From Poecilobothrus nobilitatus (taxonomy: Eukaryota; Arthropoda; Insecta; Diptera; Dolichopodidae): a stretch of DNA of 64,000 nt. Both the position numbers and the translations under genes were made by a program. Positions 1-14,200 of the stretch are shown piece by piece. A model generated the notes under the pieces. That model was not told the origin of the DNA, made no database searches, and saw only the letters and a list, made by a program, of their open reading frames with translations. Numbering within the stretch: position 1 is the stretch's first letter; each line of letters opens with the position of its first letter. The DNA lies in assembly GCA_947095535.1 (NCBI GenBank), contig OX352774.1, forward strand, positions 219,282,965-219,346,964, given 5' to 3'.

Positions 1-559
1 TATAATAAAAAAATACAAAAAAAAAAAATTCTAATAAAAATCGAATTTTCATAAAATTATTTACATATTTTATATTTAATATGTAGTAGAAAATTAAAGA
101 TTTTTTTTTACTTTTAATTAATGAATTTAACTGAATTTAAATATACTTTAACTTAAGGTTTTCAAAATTTGTCATTTGACGTTATTGTTAGTGTAACTGT
201 ATACTACCGATTAAAAGTTAATAATATTATGTTATTATGTTAATTTTGTTAGTATAGTGCGTTAATTTTCGACTAAAAGTGCTCTTATTTTTTTTTTTGA
301 ATACGTCAAAGTTAGATAAAATTTTTAAATCTTTGAGTAGCTCGTTGAAGGCTTTTAAGCAATAGGCAATTGTTTCTTTGATTTCCAGTTCTAAATAAGG
401 AGAGATAAAAATTTGATTTATTCCTAGTGTTGTGCGAGTGAATGTCTAATCTTCTATTTAGAATAAAATTGTGTTTCAGCAAGTTATTTATTATTTTAAA
501 AGCAGTACAGAGCAATTCAAATCTATTTATATTCGTAAGACTAAAATATTTTTACTTAT

Positions 560-632
560 TTTGAATTTTTATTAACAAAACTTTGAATTTTTACGAACAA
601 ACCCTTTGAATTTTTACGAACAAACCTGTTGA
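560..632. repeat. short tandem repeat, about 24 bp x 3
   Basis: Three adjacent units built on TTTGAATTTTTACGAACAAA. The first is slightly diverged and the third runs into unique sequence. Confidence 0.7.
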
Positions 633-2559
633 ATTATATGACATTGACATATTTTTAAATTACAATATTACACATACACATAATGTATACTGTCAAATTT
701 GTTAACAATAGTTTTTGAATTTTAAGTAACGAACTGTTAATAGGTTTGCATTATTAAAATCACAATAAATTAATTTTAAAAAAACAACAATAATTTTAAA
801 AACGCATATAAGCATATATTTGTGCTTTTATTAATGGTTTTTCTAAATGCGCAAATTTGTGGAATTATCCGGGCTTCGGATTAATGTAAAATCCGGATAT
901 GAGCTTCAAATGTGCTGTGTTTTTAGTTTGTGTAATTAAAAGGGTCCGACTGGCTTCGCATTTCATCTAAATAATTTAAATTAATCATTAATTTGAAATG
1001 AAATGTTTTTCATTCATTGTTTTAATGTATATACAAATAAAAATGTTTAATTTGGATTTAATTGAATCTAAGAATGGAAAAAAAAAATAATAAAATGGAG
1101 TCATAGAAGGTATAATTTAAAAAACTCGTAGTAATTGACCGATTTTTGATTATTAAAGGTCTATTATTTTGACAAGTAGTTTTTTTTTTTTTTGAAAGAA
1201 AATTAGAAAGAAATGAAACATTTTTGAAAAACAATCAAAAGTAAAGTATTTGTTGTTTTACATAATACATATATATACATACACTCTTATATATTTATGT
1301 ACCTACATATATATATTACAGAAATAAACTTAATAGCTATCATATTCAGTCTACTAATTTACCTAAAATTCAGCTGAATTTAGCCGGAAGCATTTATTTT
1401 TAGCTGGAAAAAAATATTTTTTTCGATTGCTGAATTTTTAGGTGAATATGTTAATTTGTTGGTGCTGAATTAAGGTGGTTTTTAATCTTCAAGGTAATTT
1501 TTCTAATTAAATTTTTGTTACTAAAAACACAAAAGTACTAAAATTTAAATCAATAAAAATATTTTAAAAAGCAATCGCGACATCCTATATTTTATTTAAA
1601 AACGCGACACTATCGAGAATTTTTTCATAGATAAGTGAATACTGTATTACTTTTTAATTTAAATAAAGTTATGTATAACTTATATGAAATAGTAGATCTC
1701 TTAATTATGTTTGAAAAATGGATTTAAAAAAGCTATAATTTTGTAGTTACAAAATTCAGTTTCAAAAAATACATAAATGTTTATATTAAACCACATTAAA
1801 GTATACAGAATCAAAAAAAAATTAATTTGCAAATCAAAACAGCTCTGGCTAAGGTCTTAATTATAAATCAAAAAGAAAATGAAAGTGTAAAAAAAAATAG
1901 ATTTTTATTTAGGTACATAAACTTTTAAGAATAGAGACTAGAAAAGATTATTATTTAAATTTTTTTTTTATTTTTTATAATTTTAAATTATGGTATTCTT
2001 ATTTTTGTGTTTTAAAATTACAATGAAAATAAGAACGAATTTTGACTGTTTTTAATATTATTAAATAAAACTATTCCTAAATTTTGTAAGCATTTTTGTT
2101 GATCTGTAACTTTGTGTAAACAATAAGTTATCATCGAAAAATTTAAATTTCTGACATAAAAAAATCGATTTTCTATTGAATGTATTTGAATTAATTCTTA
2201 TATTTTATCCGAATACAGATTGTTCTTGAAAAAAATGATGATAGCTTGAAATTTGAAATGAGAAGCTTTATTATTAAAATAGATTGTTAAATTTTAATGT
2301 TAGGTTTTTAAATTGTCTATGCCTACAAAATTGTCCATATTAGATTATGATGATATTTATTTATGTTGCTACGAATACAATGGGATGGGAAGCAAGATTT
2401 TGATTGGTTGAAAATGGGAGTCCACCTAAATACCAAAAAAAAAAAATCTCAATGAATTCCAAAAAACAAAATTCCAGCAAAAAAAATCCCAAATTTCAAA
2501 ATTCCAAGTTATAAAATCCCAAAACAAAAAAATATCCCAAGGAACTATTAATGTTTTTT

Positions 2560-2890
2560 ATGCATTTATCTGAATTAGGAGAGATTTTAGAGTTGATTAC
2601 AAAATCAGGGTTTCAATAATTTGTTTAGCGAGGGTTTGGAAGCGGCAGCCCCTTACTATTTTCAAATGTTATATGTCTTTTATAGAATATTTATATATTA
2701 TGTATATGCGAAATTCTGAATTAGGAAAGATTTTAGAGTTGCAGTCAAAAATCAGGGTTGGTTTTTTTCCCAGAATATTTATTTATAAAAATTCTAAATT
2801 AAAAGAGATTTTAGAGTATAGGACTCAAAATCAGAGTTGACGCTTTTTCCAGAATATTTATTTCATACGAGATTCTGAATAAGATTTAAT
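2560..2890. repeat. about 110-bp tandem repeat, 3 units, of a dispersed motif
   Basis: Three successive units each contain a variant of CTGAATTAGGAGAGATTTTA, then an AAAATCAGGGTT block, then CCAGAATATTTAT. The same motif recurs once near 15715-15800 and once inside the MITE at 25075-25215, so it belongs to a mobile repeat rather than to this locus only. Confidence 0.7.
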
Positions 2891-3842
2891 TTTTATATAT
2901 TTTTAAAAAAATGAGTTTTAAAACACAAGATACACAAGATTTTAAAACACGAGAAACTTTTTGAATTTTTTTTTTGGTACTTTTTTTGTTTATGGTTTTA
3001 GGGACTTTTGTACAGCCGTTCAGTTAAATTTCAGCCGTTAATGACTCGACAAGAATTTTATTCAAATCCCAAATAAAATGATTTCAAATATTTAATAATT
3101 AATGTTGCTTTCTATTTCTAATAAAAAACAAAAATCTTTTTCTAAATAACACTTTGTTCTAGATAACAAAAATCCGGATAAAGTGGCCATAACAATTCAT
3201 ATAGATAATAAATTTAATAATAGAATATAACAGCATATTTTATATGTACATATATTATATATAATATATTTATGAAATCGCTACGTATTATTATGAAAAA
3301 AATAATATGTATATATAAATTTTAATTGGTCACATCAAATTTATTCGTTAATGCGACCAATTAAAATAAAAATACATATTCAAGGTTACGCAAAATAACT
3401 TTTAATACATATTCATTTAATATATTTTATATTCAAAAATCAAAATAAAAATATTAATAGAAAATGTTTCTATAATTAGTTTAAAAGTTATCTACCTATT
3501 TTTTTTTTTTTTTTTGCTCTTTGACTTGATAAAAACTTTAGTAATTATAGGGTTAAAAATTTAAAATTTATGAATTTTGATGTCTTCTTCTAAAGGCAAA
3601 GAAAGCTACTTCTACTAAAATCTAATAGATGCTTTTTATTTATAGTTTTTTAAAAATTTTTTTTTTTTAATTTATTTTAATTTTATGAATTAATTAAAGG
3701 TGTCGTCAATATATACAGACTGAAAAAGAAAACTAGAGTAGAGGTTGATAATTTGTAATGATTTCGTGAAATAACTTCAACCATACTTCAGAGTCACATA
3801 GGGTTGACTGGCAGAACAGCGGATGGTTATTAAGAATATAAT

Positions 3843-3862
<20 letters not shown>

Positions 3863-3873
<11 letters not shown>

Positions 3874-4047
3874 ATGGATTTCTCTAACACATAAATGTGG
3901 ACAGGAAATTACACAACCTTTCCTGTTCAGGCGTGGCTGTAAATGTCATAAGGGGGAATAACTCTTACGACGTGTGTGTGATTTGAACCCATACACTTCC
4001 TCGATGTGTTTACAGCGTATTGTATACGCTCTTATCCACCGAGGCCC
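3863..4047 (-). mobile_element. tRNA-derived SINE, family 1, copy A
   Basis: The minus strand starts GGGCCTCGGTGGATAAGAGCG (RNA polymerase III A-box region), has a B-box-like GGTTCAAATC about 55 nt later, then the shared body (CACGCCTGAACAGGAAAGG) and a short A-tail. The target duplication is obscured by TA repeats. Confidence 0.85.
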
Positions 4048-4569
4048 AATGTATAAGTTAATATGTATATGATTGTAATGCCTTCAGATGATTATTGTAC
4101 ACCAAAATATGCAAAATAGATACAATCTATGACCAAATTCATGTATAAGAATTTAGGATGGATTAAGAGCCATACTTTTACATCGAACCGCAGTTCCGTT
4201 TTCTATTCTAATTCTAAAATTTTATAATTTCTAATGTTTTATAATTAAATTAATTAAAAATAGCAAAAAAAAAAAAAATTAAAAAACAATATATATATAA
4301 ATATTATATAATAAATAAATTCTGAATGATCACAAGAATTATTTTTTTTATTTTCAATTTTGTAAACAAACATTTTGTAAACACAATTAACTAGTTTGCT
4401 ATTTATATTTTTCTTTTTATTTTATTCTAAATTTTCCATTATAAATTTTCAATTCTAAATTAAAAAAAATTCTTGAGCCGTTGAACTGTAAACAACTGTT
4501 TATGTTCAAGATAGAAACAAAGAAAAGTTCTAATGAAGATTTATAAATTTTCGTTAATTTCAAATTAAA

Positions 4570-4604
<35 letters not shown>

Positions 4605-5165
4605 TAATTATCCAGGAAGAATGATTTTTTAAAATATTAAAATATAATTCATTTAATAAATTAAAACTTAAATTTATATAGGTAAACATTTTTGAATTTC
4701 TTAATTATTTTCTAAAGTTTAATATAGATACATATAATTTTTATTAAACAACAAAATAATAAATTATTTTAGATTTTTGGAAGTTTACAAAATAAAAAAA
4801 CAAAAAAAAAAAAAACTAAATGAAGGTTGAAATTTAATTAGATATACATATACGCAATTTTATTAAGTTTTTTTTGTTTTATTAATTTTATTTTTATTAT
4901 ATTGAAAACAAAAATTAAATAATTTGCTAAATAATTAATTACTTATACCGATATATATATGTATATACAGTATAATATTAATCAGTTATTTAACACAAAT
5001 TTCAATGTTATATTTATTTGTTAATTTTTTTTTTTTTTTAATAAAAATTAGTATAAATTTAATAAAATGGTAAATAATTTTTAAGTAAAACTTTGACATT
5101 TGCAGTGAAAAAAAAAAAATTGTGTTTTTTTATATTTTTGAAAAAAATTGCACAATCTGATTTCA

Positions 5166-5171
5166 TTTATT
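5166..5171 (-). terminator. candidate poly(A) signal of the CD36-like gene
   Basis: AATAAA on the minus strand, about 65 nt after the TGA of exon 11, followed by a short TTGTGC element. It is the first canonical hexamer after the stop. In such A/T-rich DNA the hexamer is frequent by chance, so this is only a best guess. Confidence 0.35.
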
Positions 5172-5234
5172 ATATACATATCAATCATGTAGAGGTATCA
5201 AGTTGGTGAAATACAGCTTATGGAAATTCGTTTG

Positions 5235-5282
5235 TCATGCATACGCCCCGTTTGTGGAACCATATACCATCGCATGTGTTCC
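5235..5282 (-). CDS. CD36-like gene, terminal coding exon 11
   Basis: After the acceptor TAACTTTAG, phase 0 from exon 10 reads GTHAMVYGSTNGAYA and stops at TGA. It lies in one of the few G/C-richer short islands of the 3' half and its phase and strand match, which is why I take it as the last exon. No homology is recognisable in 15 residues, so an alternative 3' exon cannot be excluded. Confidence 0.68.
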   Translation of the reverse strand, partial: GTHAMVYGSTNGAYA

Positions 5283-8200
5283 CTAAAGTTAGTAATTTTT
5301 TTTTTCTTTATTATTTCATTTATATTTCAATTTAACTTAAAAAGTAAATATATCTTAAAGCTAGTTTAATTAAATTAAATATTCATGATTCTAATTTATA
5401 AAAAAAAATAAAATAAGTAATTAAGTAAAATATAATTTTGATGACCATAGTCGAAACTGTTTGATCTAAATGATTTAAATTTAAATTTCAAATTTGTCCA
5501 TTAAATTGCTAATTTTTCAGTGTAATAATATACTCTAACATACCTTATATTTACATTCGTAATATAAACTTTGTTATTAATTTACATTGTAAAACAATTA
5601 AACAATTTATTTTATTTTTATTTTTTTTTTTGCCTTTCTATCATTCTTCTTATTAATAACTCTAACTTATACTTATTTTAAATTTTATCAACATTAATTT
5701 GAGAACAGGGGGTGTAAAAAATTACGCATCTAGTTTGAACTTACAACTTCAACAATTTTTTTTTTTGAAAATGTGAATATTATTTGATTTCTTTAATTAG
5801 ATTTGGTAAATTATTATAATTTTTTAAACAATATTGTAAAGACAGTTCATTTTTTGTTTGTTAGTTCTGAACAAAGATTAAAAGTTACATTTGTTACGAG
5901 TGTTGTAATTGTGTATATCTGAATTTCGGTGAAGTGTGAGATTATGTTTAATTTTGTTATTTATAATTTTAAAGGCGAGCATATAACGCTCACGCTTGCA
6001 GATGTTCTCGAAACTTAGATATTTCGATATTTCGTAGAATAAATTAGATTAGTAGGATGCCGTATGGGTAGATTATGTATTATTTTAATTGCTTTTTTCA
6101 GTAGCATTTCAATCTTTTTTAAACAAATTTGCGGCGCTCCACTTCAAATTGGGTTGACGTATACGACATTGGACAGAATATAATTAGAAGAATAGATAAC
6201 ATGTAGAGTATTTTGGTCAAAAAATTTTTGGAGTCCTCTTAGGATACATACATACGGAGAAATATTTTTTGTTAAAAAATCAACATGCGCGTCCCACTTT
6301 ATTTTATAGTCAATTACAAGTCCTAGGTATAGTAATGACTTCTGACAATTTCAATTCTTGTATTTTTATATATAAAGGAAGGATCATTAAAAACTTTATT
6401 TTCAAATAATAGTATTTTAGTTTTTTTTTATGTTTATAACTAATTTGTTTTTTAGGAGCCATTCGTCAATAATTGCCAGATCTTTCAGAATTGCATTCTT
6501 CAATTCTACTTCACTACCTTTGGAGTACTTAAGAGCCGCATTATCAGCAAAAAGGTCTAATTCTCCAGTAAGGCTCAAATGCGCGATATTCATATGTGTA
6601 TACAATTTACTTAAGTTTAAGAAGAATATTAACAATATTAACATCTTTCTTCAAAATATCCCCCCAAATTTTCCTATCTATCCCCCATAATCCAAATTTC
6701 CTAATTCCAATTTCCCCAATTATCCTTCCCACATCCCAATCCCCAAATTAAAATTGTACATTTGTATTAAATGTTCTATCCTAAAGTTTGGTTTTAAAAG
6801 GAGGGTAGATAAATCAAAATAGATTCAGATAAAATTTTATAAATAAATTAATATTTTTGTTTTTAAACATTTTGGTATAATATTTATCTAATTTATTTAA
6901 TCTGTAGTTTTCATTATCGCACTTTTATAATATATTAAATACTTTGTTATAAAACTTCTGTTTAGATATACTCTGTATACGAGCTTATTGCTCATTTGAG
7001 ATAAATATAATGAATAAATAATTAAAAATAAATGTTTAAGTATTCATATTATTTATTAATTTCAGTTTAAATTATCAAATTGATTTTTTTCCAATATATA
7101 TTATTAGATATAAACTGGTTGTTCATATATATATGCGTCTTTAGTTATTCTTTAATTTTTTTTTTTTTTTTTTTTATAATTAATTCAATATAAACAATTT
7201 TTTTGCTTATAATTAACCCTTTGTCTATAATCTATATATTATTATCCGATAGCATCAAAACATTATAAAATTCTAGATTCTAAATTGCGTTCATAGTCAA
7301 TATGATGTTGCCTTAAAAATAAAGATGATATTATTTTTTTTTATAAAAATGCAAAATAAACATTTTTTAATTAATATTTATTAAAAAAAAAAAAATAAAT
7401 ATTAAATTCGAAAATTAAATTTTGAATATCATATACTTTTTTAAACAAGTTATTAAATTTTTTGTTTTATGGTCATTTTTTACACTACAAGTTAAAATTT
7501 AGTTTATGGTTTAAATTTTAATAATTTTAATGATTATTGGATCACATAGTATTTTTATTTTGCTTGGTACTACCTTAAGGAGTATACGGAATTCACTAAA
7601 TCATTTACTATTCATTCTTGACTAAGCCTGCAATCATTAATTTCACTAAACAGTATTAGTTTTCACAAATTAAATCAAAAATTGAGTTTCATAGAAACTC
7701 CAATGGTGACTATAGAGTTTAAATTATTTTCAAAATAAAGGTTTAAATAATCAACTAAAAAAGGTTTAAAGGTTAAATATGTGTCATCAAAATGAAGATT
7801 TAATCAAAAAACATATAGATATACTTTATTATTTTGCAAAATATAATTATACTTTTTTTCTTTGTAATATTGGAATTTTAAAAGCTGCATATTACAACAT
7901 CTTTTTAATGTTAGTAAAAAAATTTATTTTAGGATTAATTGGATCAGATATTTAATATGAATCTTTAAGCAATAGGCATTCAAAGTATTTTTATCGGAAA
8001 ATCGGAATGGTTCACTAATTGTTATGATCATAAAATGAAAAAATTAAATTTTTTAATCCTAATTCTATTTAGAAAGCATTGTTCATTGAACTGTTAGAAA
8101 CTGTGAAATCAAAAAATTAAAAATTAAGTAATATTTCTCTACTTATAAAATAAGCTCGAAAAAGACCATAGTAATTCTACATTTCTACCACATTGCTTTT

Positions 8201-11200
8201 TAATTTTAACAAATTTCAATTAATATGAAATTTTTAATGCTAAAATTTGTTTTTATAATAATAATATTTTTATAACAACAGAAGATAAAGCACAAAAAAA
8301 AAAAAAAAAACAGCTCCACAAAAACTTTCTGGATAGTGTGTGCTCTAGCTCTACTGTTTACATTGTTTGCGTTCCTTTTACAGAGTAAACTACTCTTTTC
8401 TACTGCCAACTACTCCCAAACTACACTAACCTTTTGAGAAAGAATAGGTAGGAGTAAATACGATTATATTAAATTAGCGTTCCTCAACTACCCTTTTCTA
8501 CTTTTCTACTACTCTCAACTACCCTTTTCGTCTAAAAGGAACGCGAACATTATTAAATATTATATATAAGTATGTAAGTATATAGAAGAAGATGTACAAT
8601 TTATTAAATAAAAAAAATATATATGTGTTATTATTTTAAAAAAAGATTTAATTGATTGAGAATTGACAGAAAAAGAACAAAATCAGAAAGAAAAAAATAT
8701 ATTTTATGTCAATGGTCATCAGAAACAACATATCACGATTCACAACCCACATATTATATATAGAAAAACAATATTTTCAAAATTTGTATATGAAATCAGA
8801 CTTTTTATGATATGTTCTTTGGTTCAATTAAACTCAAGATTAATTTTATACTATAATAAAAATGGGCACTTCAAATATAGTTTAACTAAACTCAAAACTA
8901 ATTTTATACTACGAAAATGGGAATAATTTAATATATATTTAAGTAACAATATTTTTAAATAAAATTTTATGGATTTTAATAATAATTTTCTTTTTTTTAA
9001 ATTTAAAAAATATTAAATATAATTAAATTAAAACAACAAAAAAAAAAAAGAAGAAATTTAACTTACCATATTTAATTCTTTATTGTTATTTTTAGATATT
9101 GTATTTTCATTAACACTGGTTGGATCAATTACAATTTCAATATTACTATAATCTTGTGATATATTATGACTACTATTTGATCTAGAACTAAAATTTGATT
9201 TATTACTATAACCATATTCTGATAATGGTTGTTCATTTTCAAGATTATAATTTTCATCATTATTTTCATTATTATTTTCATAATTTTCATTATTTTTATT
9301 ATTACTATTATTATTATTTTCTGATATATTAATTTCATACATTTCTTCATCACTTTTTATATAATCACTAATAATTAAATTATTATTACTATTATATGAA
9401 TTTATTAATTGATTATCTTTCATAATATTATATTCATTTTGATTTTTTGAATAATTTTTTTCATTCATTTCTAAAAGTTTAACTTCACATGCATTATAAA
9501 CACCAGATCTAAGTAATACTTTTGAATATGAATGTTTTTTATTTGATGAAGCCAATTGTTTTGATGTTGTTGATATAAATTGTGGTAAATTTAATGTTGC
9601 TTGAACAATTGTACAAAGAACACATATAATACCACCAATTAATGGTAACCAAAAACCTAATGTATCAATATTTGGTAATATATTTAAATATAAATTAAAA
9701 CGATTTCTTAATGGTTCTGGTAATTCTGATAATACCTGCGGAAATATAAAATATAAAATTGAATTTAAATATTCAAAAAATTATATTTGAAATAAAAAAA
9801 AAAAATCGAAAACAAAAAAGACTTACAATTTCAAACCATAACATTGGTACAGTTTGATGACTAAAACGTCCAACATTAGCCATTGATCTAATATCACGAA
9901 AATGCATATTAATTTGAAATTTAACTGATAATTTTAAAGGTAGTCCTGATTCCTATTTTTATTTATTTTTTTTTTTCCAAATTACAAAAAAAAAAAAAAT
10001 TAATATTTTATAATATCAATAAGATAGTAAAGTATATAATAAACTTATTATATTACTATCAATATGATAGTAAAGTATATAAGATTATTTAGTATAGTAA
10101 AATCTTACCGGTTGTATCATAAAATAGGAACTATGTTTTGAAGCGTTCGGTTCCATTCCACCAACATTTTCTATTATTTTAGGATCACAATCCATGAAAT
10201 GAGGATAACTTAATGCAATTGGAAAACCATAATAACAGTCTGACACATCAAGTAAACCTCTAGGTGCACAATAACCTTTTGTTTAGATTTGAATTAAGAA
10301 AGAAAAAAATTTTTTTTTTTAAATTAGTAAAATTTTTAATTAAACTATAAAATAAAATATTAATAAATAATTAAAAATTATCATTTAATTTATACCTTTT
10401 CTACAATAACATTTATTTTTTTCATTAATTGCACCATTATCCATTGCATTTTCTTCAAATTTATATTTATAAGCTCTAAAACCATTAACTTCTGTTTCAT
10501 TACCATCTCTAATCTATATATGTAGAAATAAAATTTAAAAATTTTTATGAATTAATATCAAAAATTCTTTAAAAAATCAATTTAATAAATTTTTATACCA
10601 AAAATTGAGCTCTGCACATGCTCTTCCTAAAGAATTTAACATTTTCATTTGGTCCTAAGAAACTTTTAAATTTAGTACCATCTGAAGCATATTCAATATC
10701 ACTGCAATGTTCACCATTCCATTGTGGTAAGTTTTTTGAACCCATATATGTATTATATAAACCTGATATACTTGAATTATGTTCACCTGAATAAAATGTT
10801 TCAAAATCTTCACTGAAATCGTACATCTATATAAAATATAATATAATAATTATAATATAGTTTTATAATGATATGTATATAACATTTAAGCTATAAGCAG
10901 AAATTTACCCTATCAATTAGACCGACTTTATCAAAATATATCCAATCTGATAGAAAAGTATTTCCAAGTGTTGTTAATGATGTCTCATAGCCAAACATAA
11001 ATTCTCTAGCTGTCATTTTCACAATCGGTTGACTTTTTGTTTGACGTATTAAAAGATTAATTGGCAAACGAAATAGATAAGATTTATCAGCTGCTACTTG
11101 TGCTATACTCTATAGAAAATCATAAATTAGAAAAAAAATATTCGAATTAATTAAAGATTAAAAAATGAAAGATTTGAAAAAAAAAAGTATTCAAATAATT

Positions 11201-14200
11201 TATTAAGTATATGTTTTAATTAAAACAATTAAATAAAAAATTTTAAAAGATACATAAATAATTATAAGTTAATAAGAAATTAAAACTGGTTTTGGATTGG
11301 AACTCCCAAGGTAAAAGATATGTGTGAAAAACGTAAAAAGGTTTGAAGAAAAAAACATCCATAGTTAGATAAAACGAATTAGAAAATCTTCGACTGAAAT
11401 TAAATGAATAGCGTAATATAAAGAAAAATGAAGTAGATTTGTAAAACACATATTTTCCCTAAGAAAATAAAACAAGTAAGTATAGCACTCTATATGCCTT
11501 TTAAAGTTACTTGTGAATCAATATAATTTCTTCACATCACAAAATTATAAATATATAACAAAAAAAATTCAATTAATAAAATTAACCTATAGAAAATAAA
11601 TGATATTTCGAATTAAATTAATTAATCGATTCGAAATCGATTAAAAAAAAATAAATTAAATCTTTTAATATTATATTGAGTAATAAAACGCAAAAGAAAT
11701 CGTAACAAATAAAATTAATTTATTATTTGTATTTAATTAATTTTAAAATAATTATTAATTGTTCTAATAATTATTTTTAAATTAATTAATTAATAAAAAT
11801 AAATTATAAACATTGTTTTATTAGATTAATGGCTTATTCAATATAAATCGATTTATATGCCATTCATATTAAAATAAATTGATTTAAATAATTACTTATT
11901 AATAAAAACTCTAAAACTTTTGATATGAAAAATTTTTTTAGAACTAAACATATTTTAATGATTTGTTTTTATTAATGGAATTCTCTTTGAATACAAAAAA
12001 AAAAGTATATCTAATATTTTAAAACGCGTAATTTTTCTACTTATTTAGTATAGCAAAAAGTAATTGTAAAAATGGTAAAATTATCATTATATATATGCAT
12101 ATACTTGTATGTATAGTAACATTAAAAGTTAACCATTAAGTTTACCATAAAACTTTTTTTTATTTTTATCTTAATTTTAAAATCATTCACATCTTAACAA
12201 TTTTTATTATATCGATTACGAAAAGTTATATTACGTTAACTTTTTTTGTTATGTGATTTTTTATGAATGAAAATTAAATTCTCAGATAATATGTAATATG
12301 TATACGATCATAAATGTGTATAATAAAATAATATGTTAAGTATATATTGTCTACGATTATGGTATAAAATCTGTGAAATATGTTTTAATAATATCTTTAT
12401 GAAATATTTTTGGATTATTAAAAAATGTGAATCGATTAAATTTTAAATTTTTTTTTAATTTTTAAAAAAATGTAAAACCATTAAATTTGAGAAAATTAAT
12501 TGTTTTGTTTTTTTTTAAATTATGACTACTGAAGTAATTCATGAGTAGTGCTACATATTAAATATTATTAACATATTACTACATGTTAAAAACTTGTCTA
12601 TAGCTTACTTTGAATTTTTAAAATTTTTCAACAAACAAGAATTTAGCTATATAATTTGGTCAAACTTACAGAGATTTATATATAATGAATTTTTCTTAAT
12701 TAATCTGAGTCCGAAATTTTTTTTAAATTAAAAGTAAAATTCAGTTCCGACCAAATATTTCATTTTAATTTTATTTAATTTAAAAATTTTCTTTAAGTAT
12801 AAAAACATATTATGACTAAATCTTGAAATTTCTTAAAATTTTACTCGGAACTTGATTTCGGGGCTCTGAAAAATTTGATTCAACGTAGAAAAGTTCAAAT
12901 GTAAAATGTATATATAAAAAAAATCTAGGTAGGTATACTTAAAAAAATTCTATCTCTTCTCATCAAGAAAAAATTATATATAATAATATTTGAAATAACT
13001 GCGGCTCATACAATTATGCCAAGGAATCACAAGGTCTTATAATTGAAACTCTCAAGAGCAAACGTTTTCTTGAAAACCATTATAAAGGCATATATGTCAG
13101 TTACTTTACAACTATTTAATATATGAATCTATTGTGCTATAATTATGGGGTTAATAACTAAAGATTAATTTGAAATATAATTCTAGTATTTCATTTTGAA
13201 AAGTTTTTTTCAAATGTTATTATCACCCAGTAAAGCACGCTTCAAAAAATGTGTTTTTAATGTACATCAAACATCAAAAACAAAAAATAACAACTTTTTC
13301 ATTCGAAAAATTTTCTTCAAAAGTTATTATCACCCAGTAAAGCACGCTTCAAAAAATGTGCTTTAATCTATACAAAGATATTTTTAAATCAATATTCTTA
13401 AATTATTATATATAATAATTTTAATCACATTAAAATATTAACTTACTTAGATTTAAAAAACAAAAATTTTTAAATGATGAAAATAGTAAAATTATCAAAT
13501 TAATATTCAATTATATACAATTTATATGATCTGATTTATAACAAACTATTACCAGCTATTATACCAACGTGTTTAACAACGTGACCATTTTTGATTAAGA
13601 AGTTTTGAAATACTATATTTGTACATATTATGTATATATGTAATAAAAATGTAACGACTAATCAAAAATAGAAATTTACTAACAATATTTCACATTATCA
13701 ATATTCATATTAGTCTCTGATATTATTATATGCAATATACAAGTAGTACATACAGTTTATTATAAAAATTATTTTATTACTACATAACTAATAGTGAATA
13801 CATAGTTTTATTATGTTAAATAATCTCACATCATAATAATTTATTATTAAGAGAAACTAATCAAAAGAAAGCACATAATGTACAAGACAATATGTATTTT
13901 TATTTTATATTAGGTGATTAATTGCACAAACTTGTAAAATCAGTTAATTTTTATGTTGAAATCCTTAAAATAACTATAATCTTTGTTTTTTTTTCAAAAC
14001 TCGATTTTTTAAACTGAACATAAAATTTAAACTGGAATACTACAAATATTTTAATTTATACCAAAATATATCTATACATTATCATTAATAAAAACAGAGT
14101 AATTTGGAAAGAAATATATATATATATATATATAAATAAGATTTGGATTACAATTGACCTATAGGCAATACTCAATTATTGTTTAAAGAATAAATGTCCT

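Larger units (their letters stand above)
1..5234. other. 3' flank of the gene, no second gene seen
   Basis: A/T-rich sequence without a supportable coding region. It contains a three-unit 24-bp repeat near 560-632, a repeat field at 2560-2890, a SINE copy at 3863-4047 and long homopolymers. The open frame near 4417-4689 is poly-Lys from a T-run and is not a gene. Confidence 0.6.
5283..9066 (-). other. intron 10 of the CD36-like gene
   Basis: 3.8 kb. Holds the LINE fragment at 5960-6650, a cytosine-rich low-complexity patch at 6655-6745, a small MITE at 8365-8548 and a 57-bp tandem duplication at 8818-8924. Open frames here are low-complexity or repeat-derived. Confidence 0.75.

Noticed and set aside
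4417..4689. 90-codon open frame on the minus strand
   Set aside because: Centre is a poly-Lys run from a long T homopolymer; no protein-like composition or homology.
8206..8409. 67-codon open frame on the minus strand
   Set aside because: Phe/Ile low complexity overlapping a MITE and a poly-A run.
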